Source: Saprospiraceae bacterium | Lineage (GTDB): Bacteria > Bacteroidota > Bacteroidia > Chitinophagales > Saprospiraceae | Direction of reading: 5' to 3' | NCBI GenBank assembly: GCA_015490175.1 | Contig: WFYJ01000170.1 | Coordinates: 1 to 40,936 of the forward strand | Length of the DNA stretch: 40,936 bases | Part shown: positions 10,587 through 19,692 of the stretch, piece after piece | Layout: each line of letters opens with the position of its first letter | How positions within the stretch are numbered: position 1 is the first letter of the stretch | Notes under the pieces: model-generated | The model's database searches: none | Told to the model about the DNA's origin: nothing | Seen by the model: the letters and a program-made list of their open reading frames with translations, nothing else | Made by a program: the position numbers and the translations under genes

Positions 10587-10617
10587 TATGATTTTCAGTC
10601 AAAACGCCTTACCTTTG
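10587..10617 (+). promoter_or_regulatory. Internal promoter upstream of rplP
   Basis: TATG at 10587-10590 (one mismatch to TTTG), a 19-base spacer and TACCTTTG at 10610-10617. The next bases, CnnnnCTTTTTCG, match those after the str promoter, and AAGGGTGTTTC at 10632-10642 resembles 2430-2439. It would restart transcription in the middle of the S10 operon. Confidence 0.7.
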
Positions 10618-10687
10618 CCACGCTTTTTCGGAAGGGTGTTTCGCTGCTCCGCAAAACGCAGCATAAAGCCTTACAAATCAGCATGAT

Positions 10688-10710
10688 GCCGCCGCTGGCG
10701 GTTCTTTTTT
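10688..10710 (+). promoter_or_regulatory. Attenuator/terminator hairpin before rplP
   Basis: GCCGCC (10688-10693) pairs with GGCGGT (10697-10702, one G-U) around a 3-base loop, then TCTTTTTT. It ends 15 bases before the rplP start and lies downstream of the rplP promoter. It would therefore act on transcripts from that promoter as well as on read-through from rpsC, which is the geometry of an attenuator. Confidence 0.6.
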
Positions 10711-10725
10711 CAAAATACTACAGAG

Positions 10726-11148
10726 ATGCTTCAGCCTAAGAGAACAAAATACCGCAAGCAGCAGAAAGGCCGCAACAAGGGTAAAGCCGCCCGGGGGCAT
10801 TTGGTTTCGTTCGGCTCGTATGGCCTGAAGGCAGTAACGGGCGGTCGGATCACCAACCGCCAGATCGAGGCGGCTCGTATTGCCATGACGCGCCACATGA
10901 AGCGTGAAGGTAAAGTGTGGATCCGCATCTTCCCCGACAAGCCCATCACGGCCAAGCCGCAGGAAGTACGGATGGGTAAGGGTAAAGGTGCGCTGGACCA
11001 CTGGGTGGCCGAAGTCGAACCGGGCCGCATCATGTTTGAGATCGATGGTGTATCCTACGAGACGGCTGCCGAGGCCCTGCGCCTGGCCGCCCAGAAACTG
11101 CCGGTGCTGACGAAGATTTCGGTGCGCCCGGATTTGCTGAACCTGTAA
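10726..11148 (+). CDS. rplP: Large ribosomal subunit protein uL16
   Basis: A 140-residue L16 ([16 protein letters not shown]), normal length. It helps position aminoacyl-tRNA at the A site. The conserved [11 protein letters not shown] stretch (about residues 85-95) is present; the Arg that is hydroxylated in some species lies in this part of the protein. First gene after the internal promoter, 14 bases before rpmC. Confidence 0.97.
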   Translation: MLQPKRTKYRKQQKGRNKGKAARGHLVSFGSYGLKAVTGGRITNRQIEAARIAMTRHMKREGKVWIRIFPDKPITAKPQEVRMGKGKGALDHWVAEVEPGRIMFEIDGVSYETAAEALRLAAQKLPVLTKISVRPDLLNL

Positions 11149-11162
11149 AAAGCTGAATCGTA

Positions 11163-11435
11163 ATGGCTTCCAAAAAATTTCTCGAACTGCAAGGGTTTAC
11201 GGACGAGCAACTGACGGCCGAGCTGGAAGACCTCCAGGCGCAATATCAACGCCTGAAGTTCGACCATGCCGTCAAAGGCCTCGACAACCCGATGGTGCTG
11301 CGCGAAATGCGTCGCGACATTGCACGCCTGCACACCGAAATCCGCCGTCGCCAGCTTGCGGCCATGAGCGAAGAGCAACTGGCCAAGCGCAGCAAGCTGC
11401 GTGCGCGCCGCGCCCGCATCAAGAAACGCAAATAA
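11163..11435 (+). CDS. rpmC: Large ribosomal subunit protein uL29, long form
   Basis: A 90-residue L29; the E. coli protein has 63 residues. The family core (about residues 10-70, coiled helices with IARLHTEIRRRQ) is followed by a very basic extension ending RARRARIKKRK. L29 sits at the exit tunnel near L23. The extension is the only unusual feature. ATG start after CGTA; 14 bases from rplP. Confidence 0.93.
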   Translation: MASKKFLELQGFTDEQLTAELEDLQAQYQRLKFDHAVKGLDNPMVLREMRRDIARLHTEIRRRQLAAMSEEQLAKRSKLRARRARIKKRK

Positions 11436-11491
11436 ACCATTGGCCCTCGGGCTCAAGATAACCAAGCATGCAAGTAGCAAATTCGAATAGC

Positions 11492-11749
11492 ATGGCCGAA
11501 AGAAAACTCAGAAAGACGCGCGTAGGCACTGTCGTTTCCAACTCGATGGACAAGACCATCAGTGTGCTGGTAGAGCGTCGGGTGAAGCACCCCATTTATG
11601 GCAAGTACCTGACCAAGTCGAAAAAGTACCTGGCACACGACGAGAAGAACGAGTGCAATGTGGGCGACAAGGTGCGCATCATGGAAACCCGCCCGCTGAG
11701 CCGCCGCAAGTGCTGGCGTCTGGTAGAAATTATTGAACGCGCCAAGTAA
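11492..11749 (+). CDS. rpsQ: Small ribosomal subunit protein uS17
   Basis: An 85-residue S17 when started at [12 protein letters not shown]; an in-frame ATG at 11468 would add eight residues (MQVANSNS) without family similarity, so I prefer the inner start, but this is not certain. It binds 16S helix 11 early in 30S assembly. It lies between rpmC and rplN. Confidence 0.92.
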   Translation: MAERKLRKTRVGTVVSNSMDKTISVLVERRVKHPIYGKYLTKSKKYLAHDEKNECNVGDKVRIMETRPLSRRKCWRLVEIIERAK

Positions 11750-11772
11750 GGCTTCCAAAAAGCAAAACAACC

Positions 11773-12138
11773 ATGATCCAGCAAGAGACCCGCTTGAAAG
11801 TAGCTGATAACAGTGGCGCCAAAGAGGTGCTGTGCATCCGCGTGTTGGGGGGCTCGAAGCGTCGGTACGCTTCGGTGGGCGACGAAATCGTGGTGACGGT
11901 CAAAACGGCCACGCCCGGCGGCATCAAGAAAGGCACCGTATCCAGAGCGGTCGTCGTGCGCACCCGCAAGGAAGTGCGTCGCAAAGACGGCTCGTACATC
12001 CGCTTCGACGACAATGCCGTGGTCCTGCTCAATGCGGCCGGCGAGCCGCGCGGCACGCGCATCTTCGGGCCTGTGGCCCGCGAACTGCGCGAAAAGGACT
12101 ACATGCGTATCGTGTCGCTGGCACCGGAAGTGCTCTGA
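11773..12138 (+). CDS. rplN: Large ribosomal subunit protein uL14
   Basis: A 121-residue L14 ([19 protein letters not shown]), full length. It forms an intersubunit bridge and is the binding site of the silencing factor RsfS. The hallmark VADNSGAK (residues 10-17) is present. It begins the spc part of the cluster without a separate promoter. Confidence 0.97.
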   Translation: MIQQETRLKVADNSGAKEVLCIRVLGGSKRRYASVGDEIVVTVKTATPGGIKKGTVSRAVVVRTRKEVRRKDGSYIRFDDNAVVLLNAAGEPRGTRIFGPVARELREKDYMRIVSLAPEVL

Positions 12139-12193
12139 CGCGCGCTGTCCGCCTGCTGCAGCCCATTACTGAACTCGAAACCTGCTATATAAA

Positions 12194-12538
12194 ATGAGCA
12201 AGAAAGCCAAAAAGACGCGTTTCGCACCCAAGCTCCACATCAAAAAAGGAGACCGCGTGCGTGTGATCGCCGGCGATTACAAGGGCGCCGAAGGGGAAGT
12301 GCTGGAAGTGTTTCCCAAGAAGAACCGCGCCATTGTCGAAAACGTCAACATCGTCAAGAAGCACCAGAAGCCGACACAGGACAACCCCGGCGGCATCGTC
12401 GAGATTCCGGCCCCGGTACACGTGTCCAACCTGATGCTGCTCGACCCCAAGACCGGCGAGCCGACCCGTGTGGGCCGCAAGCGGGTAGACGGCAAGCTGG
12501 TGCGCTATTCGAAAAAAACTGGTGAAATAATCAAGTGA
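12194..12538 (+). CDS. rplX: Large ribosomal subunit protein uL24
   Basis: A 114-residue L24 with the KOW motif in the N-terminal half ([18 protein letters not shown], about residues 16-33). It initiates 50S assembly near the tunnel exit. Its stop TGA shares one base with the rplE start (TGATG), implying translational coupling. Confidence 0.96.
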   Translation: MSKKAKKTRFAPKLHIKKGDRVRVIAGDYKGAEGEVLEVFPKKNRAIVENVNIVKKHQKPTQDNPGGIVEIPAPVHVSNLMLLDPKTGEPTRVGRKRVDGKLVRYSKKTGEIIK

Positions 12539-13101
12539 TGAAGTACATACCTCGTCTCAGAAAGAAATATCAGGAAGAAGTCGTGCCGGCCATGATGGAG
12601 GAGTTCAAGTACGGCTCCGTCATGGAGGTGCCGCGCCTGGTGAAGATCTGCATCAACCAGGGCTTGGGTGCTGCCACGCAAGACAAGAAGATCGTGGACG
12701 TGGCCATCGAAGAGCTGACGGCCATCGCTGGTCAGCGCGCCGTACCCACCAAGGCCAAGCGTTCGGTGTCGAACTTCAAACTGCGCGAAGGCATGACCAT
12801 CGGTGCGCGCGTGACGCTGCGTCGCGACCGCATGTGGGACTTCCTCGATCGCCTTATCTCGGTAGCGCTGCCGCGCGTGCGCGACTTCCGCGGAGTGAGC
12901 GACAAGAGCTTCGACGGCCGTGGCAACTATTCGATGGGCATCCAGGAACAGATCATCTTCCCGGAAATAGACCTGGACAAGGTGACGCGCATCAACGGCA
13001 TGGACATCACCATCGTGACCACCGCCAAGACCGATGCCGAAGCCTATCGCCTGCTCGATCTGCTGGGCATGCCGTTCAAGGGCAAAGGACAGTCGAACTG
13101 A
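12538..13101 (+). CDS. rplE: Large ribosomal subunit protein uL5
   Basis: A 187-residue L5 ([14 protein letters not shown]) that binds 5S rRNA and contacts the 30S head. The ATG at 12538 overlaps the rplX stop by one base; a GTG three bases earlier is possible but less likely. The [15 protein letters not shown] stretch is family-typical. Confidence 0.96.
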   Translation: MKYIPRLRKKYQEEVVPAMMEEFKYGSVMEVPRLVKICINQGLGAATQDKKIVDVAIEELTAIAGQRAVPTKAKRSVSNFKLREGMTIGARVTLRRDRMWDFLDRLISVALPRVRDFRGVSDKSFDGRGNYSMGIQEQIIFPEIDLDKVTRINGMDITIVTTAKTDAEAYRLLDLLGMPFKGKGQSN

Positions 13102-13127
13102 TTGCAAAAAATTCAAGCTGAAATACA

Positions 13128-13397
13128 ATGGCAAAGAAATCGGTAATCGCCAGGGAACGCAAGCGCGCGCGCATGGTGGCCAAGTATGCCGAGCTGCGCA
13201 AGCGCCTCAAGGAAGAAGGCAACTACGAGATGCTGGACAAGCTGCCGCGCAACGCCTCGCCGGTACGCCTGCACAACCGTTGCCGCCTCACGGGGCGCCC
13301 CAAGGGCTATATGCGCAAGTTTGGCCTGTGTCGGGTGAAATTCCGCGAGATGGCGCTCCAGGGCAAGATTCCGGGCATCACGAAGGCTTCGTGGTAA
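13128..13397 (+). CDS. rpsN: Small ribosomal subunit protein uS14, zinc-free form
   Basis: An 89-residue S14 of the long, zinc-independent type; it lacks the two CxxC pairs of the 61-residue zinc form. It lies in the 30S head. The C-terminal PGITKASW end is standard. The 108-base gap to rpsH contains words such as GAGTTTGGAGTTATCGG similar to the repeat family but no gene. Confidence 0.96.
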   Translation: MAKKSVIARERKRARMVAKYAELRKRLKEEGNYEMLDKLPRNASPVRLHNRCRLTGRPKGYMRKFGLCRVKFREMALQGKIPGITKASW

Positions 13398-13505
13398 GCC
13401 CGATCTCCGGATTGCAACCTTTTTTTATAAACAGATCGAGGTTCGAGTTTGGAGTTATCGGTTTGTGCTGGATGCTTCAAACGGCTGAACTCTAAACCTT
13501 GAAAA

Positions 13506-13910
13506 ATGGCAGTAACAGATCCCATAGCAGATTATCTGACGCGCATCCGCAATGCGCAGCAGGCCCGCCACCGCATCGTGGAAATCCCTGCATCCAAACT
13601 CAAGAAAGCCATCACGGAAATCCTGTACGATCAGGGCTACATCCTCAAGTACAAGTTCGAAGAGGTGCCCGGAAAGGCCGGTATCATCAAGATCGCACTG
13701 AAGTACGATCCCGTGACGGGCGAGCCGGTCATCCGCGGCCTGAAGCGCGTCAGCAAGCCCGGCCTGCGTCAGTATGCCGGCGTCAAGGAACTGCCGCGCG
13801 TGATCAATGGCCTGGGCATCGCGATCATCTCGACCTCGAAGGGGGTGATGACCGACAAGCAGGCGCGCAAGGAGAACGTAGGCGGCGAAGTGCTGTGCTA
13901 CGTGTACTGA
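13506..13910 (+). CDS. rpsH: Small ribosomal subunit protein uS8
   Basis: A 134-residue S8 ([18 protein letters not shown]) that binds the central domain of 16S rRNA; in enterobacteria it is also the spc repressor. The C-terminal [26 protein letters not shown] is typical. A hairpin with U-tract follows within 35 bases. Confidence 0.97.
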   Translation: MAVTDPIADYLTRIRNAQQARHRIVEIPASKLKKAITEILYDQGYILKYKFEEVPGKAGIIKIALKYDPVTGEPVIRGLKRVSKPGLRQYAGVKELPRVINGLGIAIISTSKGVMTDKQARKENVGGEVLCYVY

Positions 13911-13921
13911 TAAAAGGAAAC

Positions 13922-13943
13922 GGCCCTTGTGGCCTTCTTTTTT
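13922..13943 (+). terminator. Weak terminator-like hairpin between rpsH and rplF
   Basis: GGCC (13922-13925) and GGCC (13931-13934) form a 4-base stem with loop CTTGT, followed by TTCTTTTTT. The stem is short; it may be only partly active or tune expression of the genes from rplF onward. Confidence 0.4.
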
Positions 13944-13986
13944 GGCGAAAGCCTTCATTCTCTTAGCAAGGAAAAATCAAGATACG

Positions 13987-14541
13987 ATGTCACGAATAGG
14001 TAAGGCCCCCATTCCAGTGCCGCAGGGTGTGGAAGTGACGGTCAGCAAGGGCAACCTGGTCACGGTCAAGGGTCCCAAGGGGACGCTGACCCAGCAGGTG
14101 GATCCCGACCTGACGATCGAGATCGCCGACGGCGAGATCCGCGTCAAGCGCCCCACTGAGAGCAAGCGCCATCGCTCGATGCACGGCCTGTATCGCTCGC
14201 TGCTGGCCAACATGGTCGAGGGCGTGTCGAAAGGATTCGTCAAGGAGCTGGAGCTGGTAGGTGTGGGTTATCGCGTGTCGAACACGGGCCAACTGCTCGA
14301 GCTGACGCTGGGTTACTCGCACCCCATCTACTTCGTGCTGCCCGACGAGGTAAAGGTGGAAACGAAGATGGAGAAAGGGAAGAACCCCTACATCCGCCTC
14401 GAGTCGCACGACAAGCAACTGGTAGGGCAAGTGGCTGCCAAGATCCGCTCGTTCCGCAAGCCCGAGCCGTACAAGGGCAAGGGTATTCGTTACGTGGGCG
14501 AGGAGATTCGCCGCAAGGCCGGCAAGACGGCTGCCAAGTAA
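13987..14541 (+). CDS. rplF: Large ribosomal subunit protein uL6
   Basis: A 184-residue L6 ([17 protein letters not shown]) with the usual two similar domains; it lies near the GTPase centre. The ATG after GATACG is chosen; the frame extends upstream to 13927 through the hairpin region without similarity. The C-terminal [12 protein letters not shown] motif is intact. Confidence 0.97.
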   Translation: MSRIGKAPIPVPQGVEVTVSKGNLVTVKGPKGTLTQQVDPDLTIEIADGEIRVKRPTESKRHRSMHGLYRSLLANMVEGVSKGFVKELELVGVGYRVSNTGQLLELTLGYSHPIYFVLPDEVKVETKMEKGKNPYIRLESHDKQLVGQVAAKIRSFRKPEPYKGKGIRYVGEEIRRKAGKTAAK

Positions 14542-14633
14542 CGATCGGGCTTCGGCCGCAAAGAATTTCCGGAATATCTGCGTTTTGGGTCTGGCCGCAG
14601 GGCCATTCACTAAAACACTCAAATCAACAAGCA

Positions 14634-14990
14634 ATGAGCATCGACAGGAATCTGAGAAGAAAGCGGATTCATTACCGCGTGCGCAAGAAGATAAGCGGCA
14701 CGCCCGAGCGTCCGCGCCTCAACGTCTATCGCAGCAACCGCTATATCTACTGCCAGGTGATTGACGACGTGAACGGGCACACGCTTGCTGCAGCCACCTC
14801 GCGCGAGCTGGTCAAGGACGGCCAAAAGCTGAACCTGACCGAACAGGCACGCGCCGTGGGCAAACTGATTGCCGAGCGCGCCAAAGCCAAGGGCATCGAG
14901 ACGGTCGTTTTCGACCGCGGAGGCTATCTGTATCATGGTCGCGTCAAGGCGCTGGCCGATGCGGCGCGTGAGGGGGGACTGAAATTTTAA
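14634..14990 (+). CDS. rplR: Large ribosomal subunit protein uL18
   Basis: A 118-residue L18 that binds 5S rRNA together with L5. The [20 protein letters not shown] stretch and C-terminal GGLKF are typical. It lies 92 bases after rplF and 22 before rpsE. Confidence 0.96.
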   Translation: MSIDRNLRRKRIHYRVRKKISGTPERPRLNVYRSNRYIYCQVIDDVNGHTLAAATSRELVKDGQKLNLTEQARAVGKLIAERAKAKGIETVVFDRGGYLYHGRVKALADAAREGGLKF

Positions 14991-15012
14991 CAACTAACTT
15001 CATTCGAAGACA

Positions 15013-15531
15013 ATGGCAAAGAAAAAGGCAGGCAACGTCAAGCCTAACGAAACCGAACTCAAGGACAAGCTCGTTTACCTGAACCGCGTGGCCAAGGTGA
15101 CCAAGGGTGGTCGTACCTTCAGCTTCGCTGCCGTAGTCGTCGTGGGCGACGAGAACGGCACGGTAGGCCATGGGCTGGGCAAGGCACGGGAAGTGTCGGA
15201 AGCCATTGCCAAGGCCGTAGACGACGCCAAGAAGAACCTGGTGAAGGTGCCGGTGTACAAGGGCACCATCCCGCACGAGCAGGTGGGCAAGTACGGCGCT
15301 TCGCGTGTGCTGATCAAGCCTGCTGCCGACGGTACGGGTGTAATTGCCGGTGGCGCCATGCGCGCCGTGCTCGAAAGCGCCGGCATCCACAACGTATTGG
15401 CCAAGTCGCTGGGCTCGTCCAACCCCCACAACGTCGTCAAGGCCACGATCGATGCGCTGCTGAAGCTGCGCAGCCCCATCGAGGTGGCTCGCCAGCGCGG
15501 CGTCGATCTGGATAAAGTGTTCAACGGCTGA
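15013..15531 (+). CDS. rpsE: Small ribosomal subunit protein uS5
   Basis: A 172-residue S5 with the double-stranded RNA-binding domain in the N-terminal half and [13 protein letters not shown]-type C-terminal domain. It contributes to decoding fidelity and spectinomycin sensitivity. The ATG follows AGACA. The gap to rpmD (109 bases) has no gene. Confidence 0.97.
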   Translation: MAKKKAGNVKPNETELKDKLVYLNRVAKVTKGGRTFSFAAVVVVGDENGTVGHGLGKAREVSEAIAKAVDDAKKNLVKVPVYKGTIPHEQVGKYGASRVLIKPAADGTGVIAGGAMRAVLESAGIHNVLAKSLGSSNPHNVVKATIDALLKLRSPIEVARQRGVDLDKVFNG

Positions 15532-15640
15532 ACAGGTGCTGCTGCCTTGGGCAGCGACCCTGCTCTCGTGCCGAACGGATATTTTCGCACGCTGCCGTCG
15601 GGTTCTGATCTGCCGGCAGGGTACGTCAAAAAACATAAGG

Positions 15641-15820
15641 ATGAAAAAGATCAAGATCACTCAGGTGCGCAGTGCCATTGACCGGCCCAAAGACCAGAAG
15701 GCCACGCTCAGGGCACTGGGGCTGCGCAAGATGCACCAGACGGTAGAGAAGGTGGCTACGCCGCAAATCATGGGTATGGTAGCCAAAGTGAGCCATCTGG
15801 TCAAAGTGGAAGAAGTTTAA
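15641..15820 (+). CDS. rpmD: Large ribosomal subunit protein uL30
   Basis: A 59-residue L30 ([16 protein letters not shown]), normal length. The ATG at 15641 is chosen because the frame upstream shows no similarity. It lies between rpsE and rplO, the standard spc order. Confidence 0.96.
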   Translation: MKKIKITQVRSAIDRPKDQKATLRALGLRKMHQTVEKVATPQIMGMVAKVSHLVKVEEV

Positions 15821-15873
15821 TTTGTACCTTGGGGCGCTGCTTCCGGGTATCACCAGAAAAACATAGCGAAGCA

Positions 15874-16320
15874 ATGAAATTGCACGATCTGAAACCGGCC
15901 AAAGGTGCTGTGAAACGCGACCGTCGTCTGGGTCGCGGCCAGGGTTCCGGAAAAGGGGGCACCGCCACGCGTGGCCATAAAGGCGACAAGTCGCGTTCGG
16001 GCTTCAAGAACAAGCGCAACTTCGAAGGTGGCCAGATGCCGCTGCAGATGCGCCTGCCCAAGCGTGGCTTCCACAGCCGCAATCGCGTCGAATACGTTCC
16101 GCTCAACCTGGAGCGTCTGCAAGCCATTGCAGACAAGTATCAGGTGACCACTATCGATCCCGAAACGCTCATCAAACTGGGTATCATCGGCAAGAACGAT
16201 CGCGTGAAGGTGCTGGCGCGGGGCGAGCTGAACGTGGCCCTTCAGGTGACGGCGCATGCCGCTTCCGAGAGCGCCAGGAAAGCCATCGAAGAAAAAGGTG
16301 GCACAGTCACAATCCTCTGA
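15874..16320 (+). CDS. rplO: Large ribosomal subunit protein uL15
   Basis: A 148-residue L15 with the Gly/Arg/Lys-rich N-terminal arm (GRGQGSGKGGTATRGHKGDKS) that threads into 23S rRNA and a C-terminal globular domain. ATG at 15874 after AGCA. It ends directly before a strong terminator. Confidence 0.97.
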   Translation: MKLHDLKPAKGAVKRDRRLGRGQGSGKGGTATRGHKGDKSRSGFKNKRNFEGGQMPLQMRLPKRGFHSRNRVEYVPLNLERLQAIADKYQVTTIDPETLIKLGIIGKNDRVKVLARGELNVALQVTAHAASESARKAIEEKGGTVTIL

Positions 16321-16332
16321 GCACGTACACGG

Positions 16333-16358
16333 AGCGAGCCCCTGGCGGCTCGCTTTTT
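16333..16358 (+). terminator. Terminator between rplO and secY
   Basis: AGCGAGCC (16333-16340) pairs with GGCTCGCT (16347-16354) around a 6-base loop, followed by TTTT. The stem is GC-rich and perfect. No clear promoter was found between it and secY, so secY may depend on partial read-through. Confidence 0.8.
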
Positions 16359-16397
16359 GTGCGCATGGCCTGCGCGGGCTTGTACAAATAGCTGCAA

Positions 16398-17765
16398 ATG
16401 AAAAAGTTAATCACTACCATTCAGAATATCTGGAAGATCGAGGAGCTGCGCACGCGCATTCTCTTCACCCTGGGAATGATCTTCGTTTACCGCTTCGGTT
16501 CGTTTGTGGTGTTGCCGGGCGTGGTGCCTTCCAGGCTGGAAGCGGCCAATGCGGCCTCCACCAATGACCTGCTCGGCCTGATCAACGTATTTACCGGTGG
16601 TGCTTTCAACAACGCCTCGGTATTTGCCCTTGGTGTGATGCCCTACATCACGGCTTCGATCATCGTGCAGTTGCTCGGCTTTGCCGTGCCCTACTTCCAG
16701 CGTTTGCAGCAAAAGGAAGGCGAGTCGGGCCGCAAGAAACTCAATCAGATCACCCGCATGCTGACGCTGGCCATCACGCTGGTACAGGGCGGCGGTTATC
16801 TGACTTATCTGAACGCTCAGGGTGCCGTGGATCCCACGCTGCCCAGCGGCATCTTCTGGGCCGCCAACATCATCATCCTCTCGGCCGGTACCATCTTCGC
16901 CATGTGGCTGGGCGAGCGCATCACCGACCGGGGCGTGGGCAACGGTATCTCGCTGCTCATTACCGTCGGTATCATTGCCTCGTTGCCGCTGGCCATCGTA
17001 GCCGAATTCGAGCTTCAGCTTGCCGGCAGCGGTATGATCATCTTCGTGCTCGAGCTGGCTTTGATGTACCTCATCGTGATGGCCACGGTGCTGATCGTGC
17101 AGGGCGTGCGCAAGATCCCCATCCATTTTGCCAAGCGCATGGTGGGCCGCGGCGCTACGGCCATGCCGGCTGCCGGCATCCGCGACTACATCCCCATCAA
17201 GGTGAATGCCGCCGGTGTGATGCCGATCATCTTTGCACAGGCCCTGATGTTTCTGCCGGCTACCATCGCCCAGTTCATCGCCGGCGATGATGCCACCCTC
17301 GCTTCGAGTGGGTTGTTGCGCACGCTGACCAATCCCTATTCGTTTGCTTCGAGCGTCATCACGTTCGTGCTGGTGGTCGTGTTCACCTACGTGTACACCG
17401 CTCTGATCGTCAACCCGCAGCAGTATGCCGAGTATCTGAAGCGTCAGAACGCCTTCATCCCCGGCGTCAAGCCCGGCAAACCGACGGCCGATTTCATCGA
17501 TGCCGTAGTGACGCGCATCACCCTGCCCGGCTCGATTTTCCTGGGCTTCATCGCCATCATTCCGGCCATTGCTGTGGCTGCAGGCGTCAACCCGACCTTT
17601 GCCCAGTTCTTTGGCGGCACCTCGCTGCTCATCCTTGTAGCCGTCGTGCTCGACACGCTGCAGCAAGTAGAGAGCCACCTGCTGATGCGCCGCTACGACG
17701 GTCTGGTCAAGTCGGGCCGCATCCAGGGCCGCAGCCGCATGCAGGGCATCGGCGCCAGCATGTGA
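16398..17765 (+). CDS. secY: Preprotein translocase subunit SecY
   Basis: A 455-residue polytopic membrane protein with ten predicted transmembrane helices, the channel of the Sec translocon in the inner membrane. The plug region and the cytosolic loop with RGxGNG-like DRGVGNGISLLI (about residues 177-188) are recognisable, as are the C-terminal tail QQVESHLLMRRYDG and GRSRMQGIG. Last gene of spc; followed by a terminator and repeats rather than directly by map or adk. Confidence 0.97.
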   Translation: MKKLITTIQNIWKIEELRTRILFTLGMIFVYRFGSFVVLPGVVPSRLEAANAASTNDLLGLINVFTGGAFNNASVFALGVMPYITASIIVQLLGFAVPYFQRLQQKEGESGRKKLNQITRMLTLAITLVQGGGYLTYLNAQGAVDPTLPSGIFWAANIIILSAGTIFAMWLGERITDRGVGNGISLLITVGIIASLPLAIVAEFELQLAGSGMIIFVLELALMYLIVMATVLIVQGVRKIPIHFAKRMVGRGATAMPAAGIRDYIPIKVNAAGVMPIIFAQALMFLPATIAQFIAGDDATLASSGLLRTLTNPYSFASSVITFVLVVVFTYVYTALIVNPQQYAEYLKRQNAFIPGVKPGKPTADFIDAVVTRITLPGSIFLGFIAIIPAIAVAAGVNPTFAQFFGGTSLLILVAVVLDTLQQVESHLLMRRYDGLVKSGRIQGRSRMQGIGASM

Positions 17766-17804
17766 TGCACATGCAGGACGTTCAGACACAAAAAACGACT
17801 TGGG

Positions 17805-17859
17805 GAAAGTCGTGCCGTGCCGGGAGAGCCAACTTCAGCGCGTCACGACTTTCTTTTTT
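17805..17859 (+). terminator. Terminator after secY
   Basis: GAAAGTCGTG (17805-17814) pairs perfectly with CACGACTTTC (17844-17853) and is followed by TTTTTTG. The 29-base loop is long, but the ten-base stem and U-tract are clear. It closes the spc transcript. Confidence 0.85.
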
Positions 17860-17904
17860 GTCAAAACTGTTGATTGTCATCTGTTTTTTGCCTTTCGGCA
17901 AACT

Positions 17905-18497
17905 ACAAGCAGGAGCTTTCAGAGTTCAGAGTTCAGAGTTTAATGTTTAATGTTTTTGTTGTTGATTATCAGTTTTTGTAAAATTATCGGTTCCTGAGGC
18001 CCCTGAAAAAACCCCAAATCTCACGCAACGCCGCAACAGCCTGTTTCCGGCGAGCCGGAAGACGCAACGATTCGCAATGTATTTTTTGTTTTAATTCAGT
18101 TTGTTATTTATGATGTTACGCGTCATCCCGACAACTCGGGATTGTCACTGCTTGCTCCCGGCAAGCCGGGACAGGCTCCGATTTTCGGGGCCGTCACGGA
18201 CTTTTTTCAGTAGGCTCGTTCCTCGATTCGTCAGCCATTGGAACCGCAGCCTTCGGCCACGGAGAGCCGCAGATGGACGCAGTTTGCGCGCGGTTTTTGG
18301 CCAGGTTGAGTGTTGAGCGTTGAGCGTTTGGGGTTTAAAGTTTTTCTTGTTGATTATCAGATTTTTTTGTAAAATCTTCGGTTCCTCGATTGCTCAATCA
18401 AAAATGTCCATGGACCATGGACCATCGTCCATTGACTGGCGTCCATTGACTGGCGTCAAGAATTCCCGAACCGTATTGCGTTGAGTATATCAGCGGT
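17905..18497. repeat. Repeat-filled secY-map gap with palindromes
   Basis: No gene is supported here. Two diverged copies of one unit are visible, at about 17920-17998 and 18300-18386: each has TTGAG/TTCAG-rich words, then TTGTTGATTATCAG, then TTTTTGTAAAAT and CGGTTCCT. A third copy is near 25372-25440. Three perfect small palindromic hairpins occur: TTCCGGC-GA-GCCGGAA (18045-18060), ATCCCGA-CAAC-TCGGGAT (18125-18142) and TCCCGGC-AA-GCCGGGA (18156-18171). A 14-mer is duplicated at 18427-18454, and 18424-18487 matches the complement of 1-56. Confidence 0.75.
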
Positions 18498-18541
18498 TGT
18501 CGTCGGCAAACTGTCCGGGACCGAAGTTGATTTTTGCACAC

Positions 18542-19360
18542 ATGGTGTACTACAAAACAGAAGAAGAAATAGCCCTGATTCGGGAGAGCTGCATGCTGGT
18601 GTGCCGCACGCTGGCACACGTGGCGTCGCTGTTGCGGCCGGGCGTGACGGGTGCCGAGCTCGACCGCGCGGCCGAGGAATTCATCCGCGACCATGGCGGC
18701 GTGCCGGGCTTCAAGGGCTACCGCGGTTTTCCTGCCACCCTTTGCTTTTCGCCCAACGAGGTGGTCGTTCACGGCATTCCCGACGACACACCCATCGAAG
18801 AGGGCGATGTGGTGTCGGTAGACTGCGGCGTGAAGATGAACGGTTTCTATGGCGATGCAGCCTACACCTTTGCTGTGGGCCCGGTGAGCGAAGAAGTGAT
18901 GCACCTGCTGCGCGTGACGAACACCTCATTGTACAAAGGCATCGAGCAGGCCGTAGCCGGCCGGCGCCTGGGCGATATCGGCCATGCCATCCAGCACTAC
19001 GTCGAGCAGGAGCACGGCTACAAGGTGGTGCGCGAGCTGGTGGGGCACGGCATCGGCAAGAACCTGCACGAAAGCCCGGAAGTGCCCAACTACGGGGCGC
19101 GCGGCCGAGGGATGAAGCTCAAGGCCGGACTGACCATCGCCATCGAGCCCATGGTCAACATGCAACGCCGCCATGTGGCGCAGGCCGAGGATGGCTGGAC
19201 CATCTTCGCGCGCGACCGGCGCCCCTCGGCTCATTACGAGCACACGGTAGCCGTGCGTGAGCATCAGGCCGAGCTGTTGAGCGATCACCGCCCCATCGAA
19301 GAGGCCATTGCGCAGAACGCTCATCTTCAGCCCATTGAGCTGCTCGAGCCCGTGCGCTGA
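18542..19360 (+). CDS. map: Methionine aminopeptidase type I
   Basis: A 272-residue type I methionine aminopeptidase that removes the initiator Met from nascent proteins, using two metal ions. The five metal ligands can be placed: Asp94 and Asp105 (VDCGV..GFYGDAA), His169 (VGHGIG), Glu202 (IEPMVN) and Glu233 (HYEHTV); His78 is the likely substrate-binding His. I chose the ATG at 18542; a longer frame from 18497 has no similarity. GATTTTTG at 18529-18536 resembles a -7 element, which would place the start of transcription at or near the ATG. Confidence 0.96.
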   Translation: MVYYKTEEEIALIRESCMLVCRTLAHVASLLRPGVTGAELDRAAEEFIRDHGGVPGFKGYRGFPATLCFSPNEVVVHGIPDDTPIEEGDVVSVDCGVKMNGFYGDAAYTFAVGPVSEEVMHLLRVTNTSLYKGIEQAVAGRRLGDIGHAIQHYVEQEHGYKVVRELVGHGIGKNLHESPEVPNYGARGRGMKLKAGLTIAIEPMVNMQRRHVAQAEDGWTIFARDRRPSAHYEHTVAVREHQAELLSDHRPIEEAIAQNAHLQPIELLEPVR

Positions 19361-19400
19361 GGCATCCCTCGGGTGGATCGCGAAAAGAAATTTCAAGGGG

Positions 19401-19430
19401 TTGGAAATTAGGTGGTTTTCCGTATCTTTG
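19401..19430 (+). promoter_or_regulatory. Promoter of infA and the alpha cluster
   Basis: TTG at 19401-19403, 19 bases and TATCTTTG at 19423-19430 fit the Bacteroidota consensus. It lies 18 bases before infA and would start transcription of infA-rpmJ-rpsM-rpsK-rpsD-rpoA. Unlike the str and S10 promoters it is not followed by the CTTTTCG box. Confidence 0.8.
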
Positions 19431-19448
19431 CCGTCCGAAATTTGAGCT

Positions 19449-19667
19449 ATGGCAAAACAGGAACTTATCAAGCAGGATGGTGTCATTGAAGAGGCGCTTT
19501 CCAACGCCATGTTTCGCGTGCGCTTGGAAAACGGGCACCTCATTACGGCCACCATTTCCGGCAAAATGCGCATGCACTATATCCGTATTCTTCCCGGCGA
19601 CAAGGTCAAGGTGGAAATGTCGCCTTATGACCTGACGCGCGGGCGGATCATTTACCGATACAAGTAA
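19449..19667 (+). CDS. infA: Translation initiation factor IF-1
   Basis: A 72-residue IF-1, the exact usual length: one S1/OB fold ([19 protein letters not shown]). It binds the 30S A site during initiation. Motifs [19 protein letters not shown] and [10 protein letters not shown] are standard. The leader is very short given the promoter at 19401-19430. Confidence 0.98.
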   Translation: MAKQELIKQDGVIEEALSNAMFRVRLENGHLITATISGKMRMHYIRILPGDKVKVEMSPYDLTRGRIIYRYK

Positions 19668-19692
19668 TCCTCAGCTCAAAAACGACACACTC

